From Peromyscus leucopus (Eukaryota; Chordata; Mammalia; Rodentia; Cricetidae): 64,000 nt of DNA. Shown here piece by piece: positions 23,290 to 35,200 of the stretch. The notes under the pieces were generated by a model. It did not search any database. It had not been told where the DNA came from and saw only the letters and a list, made by a program, of their open reading frames with translations. The stretch covers positions 25,910,715-25,974,714 of the forward strand of contig NC_051075.1 of assembly GCF_004664715.2 (NCBI RefSeq), read 5' to 3'. The translations under genes were made by a program, and so were the position numbers. The number at the start of each line of letters is the position of its first letter. The stretch's first letter is position 1.

Positions 23290-23690
23290 ACACGTCTTTC
23301 CATCTCAATAGAAGTTTTAATTAGTTGAGTACACTAACCAGTAACTAGGCTCTTAATGGAATTTCAAGTTGTTACAGTGTTTGTATCATTACCTTGTTCA
23401 ACACGCCACTTCAGGTGGAGTGTGCATTCTAATCTGCCAAAAAGCACTTGGCTGAACGAAGCTCTTTAATCTACATAATTACTGTAAATACCGTGTTTAG
23501 TAGATTTTCACTTTGTGTTTCTTTTAAAGTACTCACTGGAAGTTTATCCAAGATCACTTGCTCATAATTATTTACCATTTTCCATATGCAAGTTATTAAC
23601 CTTAATTAAAATGCATTTACAGTTAAACATGAAGGGGCTCTTGTTGAAATTATATTGACAAATTGCATTACAAAGACTTATAGTGGTAGC
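23290..23690. promoter_or_regulatory. Candidate conserved non-coding element
   Basis: Repeat-free AT-rich block with TAATTA cores at 23318-23323, 23476-23481 and 23603-23608. The last is followed at once by the octamer-like ATGCAT (23611-23616), a homeodomain/POU-like pairing. There is no coding frame. The motif spacing and lack of transposons suggest an enhancer-like element, by inference only. Confidence 0.35.
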
Positions 23691-24370
23691 ACACTTAACT
23701 CATCTCTTACACCAAAATTCAGAAACAGGTAACATTTGCATTTATATAAAAGGCAGAACTCTTAAGATATCTAACACAAGAAGGACATTGTTTCTAGAGT
23801 ACACAGAACCAGGAACAAAAGGAATCTTGCTGTGGACTTCAATTTGGCCAAGAAATCATCTTCATAACTTAAAAACTGACAAGAGGGGACTAAACTGATT
23901 TTGATGTAGCTCAGTTTTGTAGAGGGCCACCCTCCAGCACTAAATGATACCTTTGGCTCTAAAAAGTTAAATTTATCTCTGTGAAAATGATTCTTCCATT
24001 TGCAATTAAATCTGGCTACATCATGACAAATACAACTGGGAGAGAGGTCCCAACAGGGAAGAGTATGCATTTTCTGGAGCTGCAGAAAGATCTCTATAAC
24101 TTCTGGATGACAGTTGAAAGTCAAGGACATGAGGAGCAGGAAGTATCTCTAAGCCTCAGCTCTAGTAGCACAAAGGCAGGCTTCCACAAGGAAGCGGGCC
24201 TCATAGAATGAACTCTACCAGAATGTTCTTTGACAGGCTTCATGGTCACATCTCCGAGGAATTGTGAACTCAGTCAGAAATAAAAGCACAGTGGGTATTT
24301 TGGTACACATTTCAATTTTTTATATAATATATTTTATACAGAAAATTAATATTTTTCCTTACCCAACTCC
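23691..24370. other. Unique sequence, no gene recognised
   Basis: Open frames on both strands (for example minus 23771-24130, 119 codons) overlap each other and have no recognisable family. No repeat identified. Confidence 0.4.
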
Positions 24371-24389
24371 TGGCGGATCCCCCACTTTA

Positions 24390-24440
24390 AGCAAGCAAAC
24401 AAGCAAGCAAGCAAACAAACAAACAAAAAAGCCACAAACT
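24390..24440. repeat. (AAGC/AAAC)n low-complexity tract
   Basis: Degenerate tetranucleotide units, caagcaagcaaacaaac-type, running into an A-rich end. Confidence 0.85.
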
Positions 24441-26640
24441 AAACAAAGCAGGGAGTCCATTTAGTGTTGGCCCTGAGCAAGAAGCCTTCCCTGGGATGTG
24501 GTTGATACACTCAGTATCACATCACTCAAGACAATGGATATTCCCTGTCCACCCAGCTATTGATTGCAAATAGTTCCTTGGTTAGGGGCAAGACTCTGTG
24601 TCCATTTCCCTGTCTCCAAAGTACTGTGTTTTTCAATTGCTCAAATTATCTTTATTAACTTATTACCAAGGTTATCGCCAAGGAGAGCCAAGCTTTCGGT
24701 GTGACTGGAGAAGAGACCTGATTTTCTGCTCATCATTCCCACAGGGTTTGCAACAGCTTCCAGATCTGCCATTCCATTTCCATTTCTGCTAGTTTTCCAG
24801 CACAAAGCATATGGTAATCTACAAATATCTTTATTAAGTAACTCCAACCTCTCTGCTCACTCCTGTTTGCTACGTTAAGTGTGACTCTCACTGACTGACT
24901 GTGGTAGTTCTCTTCTGCACAGTCCCACCAGAGCCAGATGTGCCAAGGGTGCCGCAGGATCCTCCAGCATCAACCCCATCTCACCCATCATTTCAGTTTC
25001 TGCTCTTCTCTAACTAGACCCTGTCTAGGTAAGTGGACTGTGGAACTCACCTCACACTACCCTGCCTGGGTCCTCCTTGATACTTTATTTGTGCTGTTTC
25101 TTTCCATTGGAAATTTCTTGACTGAAAACTTTTATTGAAATCTGCCAAGCCAGAAAACGTGTATGAGGATTTGGTTCTCTCTTGTTCTCTGAGGTCCATT
25201 TAGATTAGCACCGAATTCTCTTCTCCATATATTTTCTTTTCACACATTTTGCCCTCTTAACATAATTTGTAAGCTGCTGGGGGGGGGAGAGTATTGCAGA
25301 GAGATCATACTATTCCTTTTCTCTCCGAGTCCATATGCAGTAAACATGTGACTTGATACACTAACAGATGTTGGCACACAGATTGTTAGTTCTGTGTTAA
25401 TACACAGCGGTACTCACTTGCCTTCTAGTGGTTTACTTGATTTCGTTTAGGACAGCAGTGTGTCTAAGGACAAGGCTACAGTCTACATTTGTGTGTGTGT
25501 GTGTGTGAAAATGATTAGAGGATCCTCCCAGGCTCTCTTTGAAGGAGGCTGACATGCTTGGGAACCCTGATACTTTTGTCTTTTATGCCTTCCTCATGTT
25601 TCCTATTTGAAAGTTGGGTATACAGGCAGAGTTCTTGTAGCCACGTCACATCATGAAGTGGTGTTACTTAAAAGGATGAAAGCCACAGAGGATAGGAAAG
25701 AAAGTCAGGACTGGAGGTTTAGGTCTCAGGTGGTAGGTCTAAGCTCTTGGTTTATTTTAGAAGGAAGGGATCCTGGTTATTTCCAGCTATGCACATCCCC
25801 TAACTTATGTCAGTACCGATAAAGGATGTTTGAGTAGAAGACAGTAGAAAGGGAGAGAGATCGTCAACTCTTAGTATAGGCAAGAGAAGGTTAAAGAGGG
25901 GGAAATCTGATAACTGGATCAAAAGACACAGCAAAACTCCCCTTGGAATACACATTGTGTCGCCTGCACCTTGGGAGGCTGGAGGATACGGGTTTAGGGG
26001 TTGGGTGTACCTGGACTCCCTAGTCTTAGACTCAGAGGAGGCTATCCTTAGAAAAGTAAGCAGGAAGGGACTGCCAGGGGATTTTCGTAGTGTCATATGG
26101 CCTGGAGCCTGATTTAACTCTGTATAGATACTATTAGTTTAGTCAAGTATGATATTACATGATTGAAACTCTGTGGCTCACTCAAGGAAGGCAAGGCTCA
26201 TCAATAACTCACTGCATATATGACTAGCAATAGGAACAGCTATCCCTGAGTTAATACATATATTCACCCAACCTACAAAATTTGCAGTTGTTAAAACAGT
26301 CTTATAAAGGTAAATGCTATGTCTCATATGCAAAACTTAAAACTTACCCAGAGTCACTAATTTTAAACATTTTTCTACATATTATTTGCCCCCTTCTCTC
26401 TTTGTGTGTTTCTGTTTGTCTGTGTCTGTCTGTCTGTGTAGATACAGGTCTATAACATATTTTTGACAAATTACATGGTATTATGGCACTACATGCCTAA
26501 ATATTTTAGCATACTTCTTTTAAGAACCAAAACATCTTCCAACATAACCAGATACCATAATTTCATTCTTGGTATTTATAAGGGGTAAGGACTACATTTA
26601 TCTGTGGGTATAAGCACAAATGTTTAGAAAGTAGTTGGGG
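24441..26640. other. Unique sequence with minor simple repeats
   Basis: About 2.2 kb with no gene recognised. It holds a G8 tract near 25280, a (GT)n run of about 17 bases at 25491-25507, and a TCTG-rich stretch at about 26410-26440. Confidence 0.4.
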
Positions 26641-26649
26641 ATTGTTTGA

Positions 26650-27005
26650 TTTAGTAAACTGGTGGTTGTAGGTTCTCCTCCAATATCCATAAGTTAACTA
26701 GCAATGAGTTGATTTCCAGGCATGGTTTCTCTCTTATTGATTGGGACTTAAGACCAATTAGAGAGCTGTTGATTGCTTCCAAGGTGTGTGTGCTACTACC
26801 ACCAAGGTATGTATGCCACTACCGCAGGTTTATCATGCCATGATAGTCACTGATGTGGTTAAAAGGCATAATATGAGTAGTGCTGTGGGTTGCCTTTGAA
26901 AGCTTGCATGGTGCCTTTTGGTACCCGGAAAGCTAGTTCTCATGGAGGAAACATGCAGGGCATTGATCTCTCTGAAGAATAAGACCAATAGCTTGAAAAG
27001 TGTCA
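26650..27005 (-). mobile_element. L1 3' UTR fragment, antisense
   Basis: Words such as 'gattgggacttaagaccaat' with 'tagagagctgttgattgc', and 'ggtacccggaaagctag' followed by a 'ggaggaaac' word, match the reverse complement of a rodent L1 3' UTR as I know it. No ORF2 part or clear ends are visible. The copy is diverged. Confidence 0.55.
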
Positions 27006-27955
27006 CACAAGTTGATTTTGACTGATTGGTTCTTTGCTGTTTTCCAGGTTCAATATACACATTTCCTTTCAAAAATGCTACATAGACGATATTGTGATGC
27101 CCTCAGCATGCCACATTAGCAGACAGTGTCAGCTGGTTCTTGGTGGACACAGAAACGATTTTGATGTTTTCTAATACTAATGCTATCAACATGCTAATCC
27201 AGCATTGCTCAGGTTAGTCACTGTCCTCAGCATGCATTTTTTAAGTCACATCTTAAGAACATATCCTGTCCAATTTACAAGTCTCCTACATTTAGAGTAA
27301 TAAGAGGAAACTTGTCTGCTAAGTTGTTACTGTTCCTGGGAATGCTGTGGTTCACCTCATCTTCTGTTCCTTTCCATGGCCCTTGTTAGACCTCAGGACC
27401 AGTGTGCCAAAGCAATGCCAGCAACCACAAACCGGATCCCGTAGAGCTGAGCTACTTAAAGGAGGTGTGAGCAAGAGACAGAGACAAAGGAAGACACAGG
27501 ACTCCTGCGTGCTCAATCATCTCCATTTTCTTTTATCTAATGCGGCAGGAGGTAAAATGTTGACCTGACCAGTCAGATGTGAGCCGAAGACAAACTTAGG
27601 AGATCCTCGCTGCCCTCATGCCCTAACATCCTTTGTTACTTCGAGTGAGTGGAGGCCAGGCTGTGAACCATGTAAATAAAAGGCTTCCAGGTTAATGAAA
27701 AGCATCAACACCATTTGAAAATCCGGACAGAGGGTCATGGCAACTCCCAGTCTGAAGAAACTTCATGCATCTCAGTAATGAAGTTTAATGACGCTGGTCG
27801 TTTTAAACCATGAGTCTGTGACTGGCCAACAGCTAATGGTTTCCTTAACAGAACTTTCCCACAGCTGAAACACAGCAAGGGCTCTTAAGCTGCATGGGAA
27901 GCCACATCATACATGAAATATAATATTCCACATGCCCAAATCCAAAGGGGGGAGT
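27006..27955. other. Unique sequence, no gene recognised
   Basis: About 0.95 kb without a repeat or gene I can support. The purine-rich stretch at 27470-27500 is unremarkable. Confidence 0.4.
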
Positions 27956-27959
27956 TTGT

Positions 27960-28135
27960 GAAAAGGGCAGTAAACATTTCTCCCAAGCTGATGTTTTTAT
28001 TAGGTGATGGCATGCTTTGTGCTGCATTTCATTAATTATCTGCAAAAGGAACTCTCTTTCAACACCATGTCAGAGCTGACCTATTGCAATCAAGTGATAA
28101 TCTAAAACTGAGCTGCCAAATATCTTCTCTGTCTT
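27960..28135. promoter_or_regulatory. Candidate conserved non-coding element
   Basis: Repeat-free block with 'ttcattaattatctgcaaaa' (a TAATTA core), TTGCAATCAAG and GTGATAATC words and no coding frame. It resembles an enhancer core. Conservation is not testable here. Confidence 0.3.
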
Positions 28136-29878
28136 TCTAGGGAAGTACACAGGCAGTGAAAACTGACAATTTAGCTAACACTAACCCTGGAAAAGTTCAC
28201 ATTTCTGAATACAAATCATGGATGTTCTTCATCTCCCTTCTAAAATGACTCCAGTTGTTTAGAACAGCAACACAGGAGTAGGCAGATTTCTGAAACAGTA
28301 TGAATTATTCCCGGAGTACATGCAAAAACCAAACAGAAAATTTTCCATGTTGATAGATTCACAGTAATCCTTGACATCCACTCAAAACTGCAGTAGAGAT
28401 GATGTTAGAGTTCCATAGTACACGGAATTAAGATATGCCACGAGTCACACCATACTAAAGACGTTCTTGCCTACACCCAGAAATATGAAAGATGCCAAGG
28501 CAAGTATGAGGCAATGGGATTTGCAGAATACAAAGAAAATTTCCACACAGAGAAAAACCTTTAACCAAGCTATTTCAGATAAAAATCTTATCAAAGAATA
28601 ATTTGGCTGATAGTCATATCATCACATTTGCCTCTTCTGCCAATAAATACCACTTGTGATTGTTTTCTACCTATTCTTATAAAATAATAGGTATCCATTT
28701 AGACGTCCTCTTGATAGGCAAGACTGGGAATTTAGCAGAAATATGAACTCGGAGATTTATGGGGCAGGGCATTATGATCATACACCAGCGTCTCCCAGTT
28801 CTTCAGAGATCATAATTTCTGCCTCTGTTTATTATCCAGTTTATGGTTGGAGTAAAACAGATGATTCATTTTTAATGTGATAAATGTTTGGGGGGTTTGT
28901 TTGAGGGAAATAAAAGTTTATAGTGCAGTTTTGGACATGGGTAGTAAAGTGAAGTGCGAGGCGATATATTTCTAAAACATGGTGCTGGGGACATTTACTT
29001 ATCTCTCTGTCTGTGACTCCAGCAAAGAATGAATGATAATGTTTACATCAAATACCCCAATTCACATTATTCTCCCTTTCCACTCAGGGAACTTTTTGAA
29101 TGTTAATTTTCTTAAAAAGATTCAAACTGCTGTTTTTTAGGTGTAAAAGGAATTTACAACTTATGTGAAAACATTACTTGCTAAGTATATAAAATACCAG
29201 GAAGCAACATATGAACAAAAATATCTCATACCAGTAAGAATCATATTCTGAGAAAAGAATAAAGCTTTGAAATGCTAACAGTCTCCGTATTCATAATGTC
29301 TCTCACATGAGACAGGATTTTAATCCCCATATTTATCTGTCCATCTGCATACTTGACAAACGATTTTGAGCTCTTACAAAATGTTAGGCACAGGTGGAGT
29401 AGTGGTGATGGACAAAATCCACAGCCAATGGAGTTTATGTGTGAGGGAAGGAAATGAATTATTGACAAATGGGAAGACACATAAGCATGTCATTTTCAAA
29501 ATTCCTAAATTCAAGTTTAAAAAAAAAAAATCACAATTATCTCATAAGGTTGTAGCAAATACAGCCGGCAGCAAAACTTGACCTGAAAAGAGTTCCTGAC
29601 TACAAAGTATGAGTGTGTGCATGGCAGCAGTCACTGCGTTTTGCTACAGGACACTGCCACAGACCCTGTTAGGGATTCGCTTTGTAATATACGTTATAAA
29701 TGACCATGATATACTTCAGTGAAGTGCAAATGTTTCTGAATTCTGAAAAATGCTGTTTCTTAAGAGTTTTGATTAAGGAATTTAGTAGGGTATATAGCAC
29801 CATATCGGGCAGTAAATGAGCAGACAAATAAGGATATTCATAATTTTCTTTTTCAGGTAAACATCATTTCATGCACAG

Positions 29879-29879
<1 letters not shown>
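28136..29879. other. Unique AT-rich sequence, no gene recognised
   Basis: About 1.7 kb with no identifiable repeat apart from an A12 tract near 29519. The segments at 28560-28700 and 28770-28890 are repeat-free and enhancer-like in composition, but I see no dense motif cluster. Confidence 0.4.

Positions 29880-29925
<46 letters not shown>
29880..29925. repeat. (GT)n microsatellite
   Basis: A perfect GT run of about 22 units forming the tail of the adjoining antisense B4. Confidence 0.97.
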
Positions 29926-29926
<1 letters not shown>

Positions 29927-30227
29927 ATGTGCATGCACACATGCTCACACTCAAGTGCATGAATGAATGCACACACTAAGGCTAGATGTGGACCTCGTGT
30001 GTTATTCCTCAGGAGATATCCCCCTTGATGTTTTGAGATAGAGTCTCCCACTGGGACCTGGGGGGTCACTGATTAGACTAGGCTGTCTTGTCTCTCCACT
30101 CCCCAGTGCTGAGATTTAAAGGGTATGCCGTCATGCCTGGCTTTTATTACACAGGTTCTAGGAATTGAACACGGGTTCTGTTGCTTGTGTGATGAGCACC
30201 TTACTAACTGAGCTATTTTCCTAGCCC
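29926..30227 (-). repeat. B4 SINE, antisense
   Basis: TG/CA-rich tail at the left, then a diverged antisense B1-like part ('ttgagatagagtctcccac', 'cagtgctgagatttaaag', 'gccgtcatgcctggctttt'). It ends in the antisense ID head ('ggaattgaacacgggttc', 'taactgagctattttcctag'). The order is the mirror of the B4 at 63-395. Confidence 0.82.
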
Positions 30228-30403
30228 ATTCATACTTTTATTAAAATACTCAGTTGCCAGACAATTTGTATATTTTTCAATGGCTTAGCCTAAAACATTA
30301 ACCATCACTGGTTTGAGTGTTAATATTAACTTCATCTACTAACGAGGCAGAAATGAGATGCTAAAGTGCCCTGTATTCAGGAAAATAAATCTGGAAACAG
30401 AAG
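30228..30403. other. Short unique spacer
   Basis: Unique spacer between the B4 and the LTR. Confidence 0.4.
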
Positions 30404-30408
30404 GGTGT

Positions 30409-30822
30409 TGCCCTGGCTAGTTTCCTGTCAACTTGGCACAGCTAGAGTCATCTGAGAGGAGGGAACCTTAGTTGAGAAATCTCCCCTATAAGATTGGGCC
30501 ACAGGGCAGCCTATAGGGTAGTTTTTTAAATTAGTGACTGATCAGGGAGGGCCCAGACCATTGTAGGTGGTGTCACAACTGGACAGGTAGTCCTGAGTTC
30601 TATAAGAAAGCAGGCTGAGCAAGCCATGAGGAGCAAGTCAGTGAACAACACTCCTCCATGGCCCACACATCAGCTCCTGCCTCCAGGTTCCTGCATAGTT
30701 TAAATTCCTGCCTTGGCTTCCCTTATTGGACTGTGACTTGGGATATAGAAGCCAAATAAAGCCTTTCCTTCCCATGTTGGTCATGGTGTTTCATCACAGC
30801 AATAATAACCCTAACTAAGACA
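30409..30822 (+). mobile_element. Solo LTR, MaLR-like, with 5-bp TSD
   Basis: A 414-bp element starts TGCCCTGGCTAG and ends actaagaca (TG...CA). It is bounded by ggtgt at 30404-30408 and 30823-30827, the 5-bp TSD expected of ERVL/MaLR elements. It contains a TATA-like 'gttctataagaaagcaggct' near 30600 and an AATAAA signal in 'gccaaataaagcc' near 30755. It belongs to a very common rodent repeat ('ctgtcaacttggcacagcta' at the left, 'catggtgtttcatcacagca' at the right) whose exact library name I am unsure of. Confidence 0.75.
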
Positions 30823-30827
30823 GGTGT

Positions 30828-31139
30828 CACACACTGAAGAAATGCCACAAACACATTATTCTGCCCGGGAGAGTGGGGTGCACCTAAGGAGTGTTGAAAA
30901 ATGAAGAGGCATTTGCGGTGGCAGTGACAGTCAGAGAGGACCCTCTATGGGGGGGATTTCCATTTTCAAAGGCTTTCCGCATCTGAGGAGAGGGTGTCCT
31001 ATTTGCGGAAAAGGTAAAGCGGCGGCTGAGGCAGTAGAAGAAGAGTGTGCAGGGGAACAACGTGGAAAAAATGGCATCTTAAGAAGGCCAGTGGAGCCCT
31101 GCAAGGGGACTCTCAGGCACTGGAGTAATTGAAACAGTC
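30828..31139. other. Unique sequence, no gene recognised
   Basis: Purine-rich unique DNA. A 61-codon frame at 30947-31132 with a CP-x-C-like motif is too short and lacks family evidence. Confidence 0.35.
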
Positions 31140-31153
31140 CCTTTTCTGCTTTT

Positions 31154-31313
31154 TTTTTTTTTTTTGGTTTTTCGAGACAGGGTTTCTCTGTGTAGCTTTG
31201 CGCCTCTCCTGGAACTCACTTGGTAGCCCAGGCTGGCCTCGAACTCACAGAGATCCGCCTGGCTCTGCCTCCCGAGTGCTGGGATTAAAGGCGTGCACCA
31301 CCACTGCCCAGCT
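31154..31313 (-). repeat. B1 SINE, antisense, near full length
   Basis: Poly(T), 'ttcgagacagggtttctctg', 'gtagctttgcgcctctcc', 'tagcccaggctggcctcga', 'gtgctgggattaaaggcgtg', ending 'ccaccactgcccagc'. Direct repeats ccttttctgctttt flank it (about 31140-31153 and 31314-31327). The 'ctttgcgcctctcctgg' box is the same cricetid-type diagnostic seen in the 15.7 kb copy. Low divergence indicates a young insertion. Confidence 0.95.
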
Positions 31314-31327
31314 CCTTTTCTGCTTTT

Positions 31328-32583
31328 TAAAAGGTGTTGTTCCAGGAAGACACCCTGCAAACTGGGGGAAGGTCAGCACTGAACATGGATTAACTGTGGT
31401 AGGCAGGCCCCGGGGGACAGGATGACGAAGCCGGAACTGAGGCAAAGCCAGCAGTGAGGGGAGAGCACACTTGGGAGAAACAAATATTGTGATGACCGAG
31501 GATGTGAAGTGGACGAGAAGGAGGAATCAGGGCATCCAAACCGGAAGACTGGGTAGAGGGAAACATCATGGATAGGGACACCAGGGAGGTGCTGCTACAG
31601 AGCACACGCCCCTTTCCAGATGTTCTCCTTTCAAGTTCCTGCTCTAACTCAATAAGTCAATGATGTTCTGCTTGACACAACTGTGGACCCAATTCATATG
31701 GCACAATGAGAGTGATTTTTTTTTTCTTGTACTTGGGGACTTTCCAATGGACGAGAAAAGAATTACACATTAAGTATATTCTCTATACTGTCAAGGCCCA
31801 GATTTGTTTCCAGTGTCATAAATCATCATAATTAACAACCTTTCAACTCAATGGATCCCAAAGCCCTTTCCAAATTATGCAACCTTGGAGGTGAATTGCC
31901 TCAGCTGTCCAACAGCTGTCAGCAGCAGTCTGCAAGGGGGACAGGGCAGGAGGGAGGATGTGGGGTCTCCATGGAGCTCCCTGCAGCCTATGGGGTTGTG
32001 GAATGCAATTCCTCAAAATGGAACTTGGCTAGGAGGAGAACCCCATCCTCTCTTGGTAGAAGTGCCGTAAAGTCCTTCTTATCCCTAAATGGTCAACAGA
32101 GTCTTACACAAGATATTTGGGAACAGAATCAGTAACAGTCCCATGCTTTGGAAAATAGGCTGTGTATTTCATTGGCATTGCTTATTTTGGTAATGACTTC
32201 TGTAGTACCTGACTCAGGGATGGTAGTTGAAAGCAGAACATTATTTCTCTTTCACATATTAATGGATTAATAAACCATGAAACAGAACGGAATCAGATGG
32301 TCTGGAATTTCACAAACCTCCTATGCTAACATTCCTTTTGTAGGGCGGGGGTTAAGTTTGGGCATTTTGAAGGGTCATTTTTACAACTGAATAAAATCTG
32401 ACTTTCTATTTCTCTGTTAGTGCTGGATCCTTTTGGTTCATAGTAAACTCTCTTCCACAATTTATGAATTCCGTGTTTTCTACCTAGTAAGTGCAGGAGG
32501 TTTGGAAAGTCATAAGGTCTACACGGGGAATATGTGGAACTCCTAATGTGTTCACAGTTTTATGATAAATATAAATGTGATAT
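31328..32583. other. Unique sequence, no gene recognised
   Basis: About 1.25 kb. Open frames at 31851-32135 and 31885-32070 overlap in different frames and have no family resemblance. A T9 tract lies near 31718. Confidence 0.4.
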
Positions 32584-32609
32584 TTTTTAAAATTTGTGTG
32601 TGGGGGGGT

Positions 32610-32670
<61 letters not shown>

Positions 32671-32817
32671 GCAAGTGTCCATGGAAGCCAGAAGAAGGCT
32701 CAGATTCCCTGGAACTGGAATTGTGAACTTCCCAGTATGGGTGTGGGGGACTGAACTCAGGTCCACTGGAAGAGCAGCATTTTCTTAATCCTTGAGTCCT
32801 TTCTCCAGGCACCAAAA
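32584..32817 (-). repeat. B2-type SINE with (GA)n expansion, antisense
   Basis: A (GA)n run at about 32613-32667 is followed by 'gaactggaattgtgaac', 'ggtgtgggggactgaactc', 'gtccactggaagagcagc' and 'gagtcctttctccaggc', a B2/B3A-type SINE in reverse. The short direct repeat gtgatat at about 32577-32583 and 32818-32824 fits a TSD. The GA tract sits in the SINE tail region. Confidence 0.75.
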
Positions 32818-32824
32818 GTGATAT

Positions 32825-33490
32825 CATATTATGTATAAGATAAATATTAAAATGATCTTGGAATGTAAAACATGGTCAGTTGGGCTTGCCGTGAACTAGC
32901 TGAAGACCATCCCTGGACAGCTCACACCAGTTTCTCTTGTGCCGATTTGCATTTGTTCTCCCTGTATCCGGTGTGGAGAGAACTTCCGGGAGTCATTTCA
33001 CGGAGCACGGCCATGGTGAATACTTTCCCTTGGGAAGCACTGGGATGACACACGTTTGTGAAATGACACACAGATTCAACCAATCGGATAGTGCGGGGGT
33101 AATGGTGATGGGGGTGCTTTTATATTTATATTTCAGAATAAGCAACATCTATCGCCGCTAGTCTAAGAAGAAATTCAAGATCACGGCACTACCCTGGATA
33201 TAAGATGTTTTACTAACACCACTGTCAATGGGTACATAAGGCCCTAGTTCCTTTTATATCAGTTCAAGAAAAGAAATACCTCTGGGTTGTTCTTTGTGGA
33301 CTCAGCACTCAGATGATCACTTTAAGTGATACAAAATGAAGTAGACAGAAAGTCAACCCAGATCTCTGAGGACCTTGAAATCAGTATCCAGAGCTGTTTC
33401 CTGCTCAAACTCAGATTAGGCCTCAGCAAAAGTTTAGGATCTGATAATCTGCTCAGCTGATTTCTCATAGCCTAGAGCTTGTGGTGTTTT
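32825..33490. other. Unique sequence, no gene recognised
   Basis: No identifiable repeat or gene. Confidence 0.4.
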
Positions 33491-33624
33491 TCTTTTTTTG
33501 AAAGACAAAATTTCATGCCTAGTCTGCCCTTGAGCTCACTACGTAGTTGAGGACAGTCTTGAACTCCTGGTCCTCTAATCTCTACCTACCAAACTCTGGG
33601 ACTTTGCAATACCACACACAGCTC
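33491..33624 (-). repeat. Old B1-type SINE (B1F/PB1-like), antisense
   Basis: T-rich start, 'gaaagacaaaatttcatgcc', 'cttgagctcactacgtagtt', 'cttgaactcctggtcctct' and 'ccacacacagctc' mirror a proto-B1/B1F body. Heavily diverged. Confidence 0.7.
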
Positions 33625-34340
33625 AAGACGTAGACTATCAAAGGCAATATTTTATTTACTCCTAGTATCTCACTAATATATCAGTTAACCCAGTCCACTC
33701 AGTTTAAACCTTTATCTTTATACAGTTATATGCCAGTGTCTGGAAGCAAGTCATCAGGATAAGCCGCCTATAACCACAGCACCTCCAGTCTGGTGTGGAG
33801 AGAGGTCAGTGAGGTAGGTGATCAGTCACTGGTGTATGAAGAGCTACAGGAGGAAAACAGAGGGCGGGGAGCAGTTAGCTGTGGTGGGGAGGAGATGAAA
33901 GATGATGTGTTTTAAAGGGAAGCCTACAGAAGGGTAAGTCAGCCAAGGGGATGAGAGGAGTTGAAATAGAAGGAATGGAGTGTTCTGGGCAGGGATGCCA
34001 GCTGGAACAATGGCAAGGTGAAAACCGGAGGGGGGTGTCAGGGTTCAGAGTTGCAGGAGAATGGCAGTGGGGGAGGGTCCAGGAAGCAAAAGAACACTGG
34101 GGCCACATCATTCCTGCTCTGTAAGGAGGCTGGGGAGCTTGAGCTGTCCAAACAGACTCCGTACCTGAGAAAGAAAACAGGACATGCACGCGTGCTTCCA
34201 ATCACATCAATTTGTATTTGCAGGAAATTTACAGACTGCCACCAGCAGCTGGCTTTTGGCCAGAACCACACAGCTGCTGACACCTTCCACAGTTGGTGAC
34301 ACAAGGATGCTACCAGAGCGGAGGACACCACTCTCACGCT
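33625..34340. other. Unique sequence, no gene recognised
   Basis: Overlapping open frames on both strands between 33875 and 34400 (up to 113 codons) have no recognisable family. GC-richer than the surroundings. Confidence 0.35.
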
Positions 34341-34344
34341 GCAG

Positions 34345-34450
34345 ATTACAAGAACAGAGACCAGGTAAATCACAACCAAGTCACAGGGTTAGTAGGTGTT
34401 AGAATCTGTAATCAAACCCAGGCCTGTCCCGCTCCAAGCTTTTCCCGTAC
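34345..34450 (+). repeat. MIR SINE remnant
   Basis: 'aagtcacagggttagtaggt', 'tctgtaatcaaacccaggcc' and 'tgtcccgctccaagctttt' follow the MIR core and 3' half (consensus idea: accaaggtcacacagctagtaa ... gaacccaggtctgtctgactccaaagc). This is an ancient mammal-wide SINE. Confidence 0.6.
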
Positions 34451-34915
34451 TGCAAGAGGCAGTACAAGAAGGAGAAAGCCTTGTCACCACCTTTCTCCGG
34501 GCAAAGGGATTTCATCCCAGAAAGCTACTTAATTGGATGTGACTGCCGATCCAGAGGAGTATGTGTAGTCTTTATGAAACACTGACTGATAGTCGACTAC
34601 TTGCTGTAACGTGTTAATTCCTCCATAGCCTATACTCTCCAGGCAGCTAACAGAGCTGACAGGACACAGATAGATTATCTTTGTCCCTGAATAGACTTTT
34701 AGCACCATTCAGCCAAAAAGCAGAACAGGGAGTCAACATCTATTTAGAAAGCAAGATTTTGGTCTTGATTGTGCCCCATAGGACCCTGTCACTCCAAATA
34801 CACGTATAGAGTTGACACATAATACAGAGAGCACACACAGAGGCCATGGCAGGTGACAGAGATCCCTGGTTTCCAACTATTCTCCTCCCCTGCTACACAT
34901 GGCAGCAGTGGAAAC
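34451..34915. other. Unique sequence, no gene recognised
   Basis: No identifiable repeat or gene. Confidence 0.4.
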
Positions 34916-34919
34916 GGTG

Positions 34920-35200
34920 ATTAAACATCATGACAGCTACAGCCCTCTTTCAAGAAGAAGGGATTTCAGGTTTAAAGTGCAGCATATGCTCTGTGCAGGG
35001 AATTGTTCGGTATCTCTGGTTTAAGGGAGAATGTTCTTATTATGAACATGCTTTGTTTGCAGGAGTCATTAATAGTTTATTAAACTTGGTCTTTACTATG
35101 CACAAAATAAAGGAGGTTAAGATTACCTGGGAGCCATATGCGTCACATGATTTGTTAGGGCCCAATCACACCTAATTTCAGTGGCTGAAGAAAAAGAGGC
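34920..35200. promoter_or_regulatory. Candidate conserved non-coding element
   Basis: Repeat-free block with an enhancer-like mix: forkhead-like TTGTTTGC (about 35054-35060), ATTAATAG and TTTATTAAAC words, and the M-box/E-box-like TCACATGA (35143-35150). It contains a non-informative 81-codon open frame (34930-35175). That this frame is uninterrupted over most of the block is worth noting, but it has no recognisable motif. Confidence 0.33.

Noticed and set aside
23771..24130. 119-codon minus-strand frame
   Set aside because: Overlapped by plus frames, no recognised domain, AT-rich intergenic context; chance is likely.
30947..31132. 61-codon frame with a CPIC-like motif suggestive of a zinc ribbon
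   Set aside because: Too short, only one cysteine pair, and no family support.
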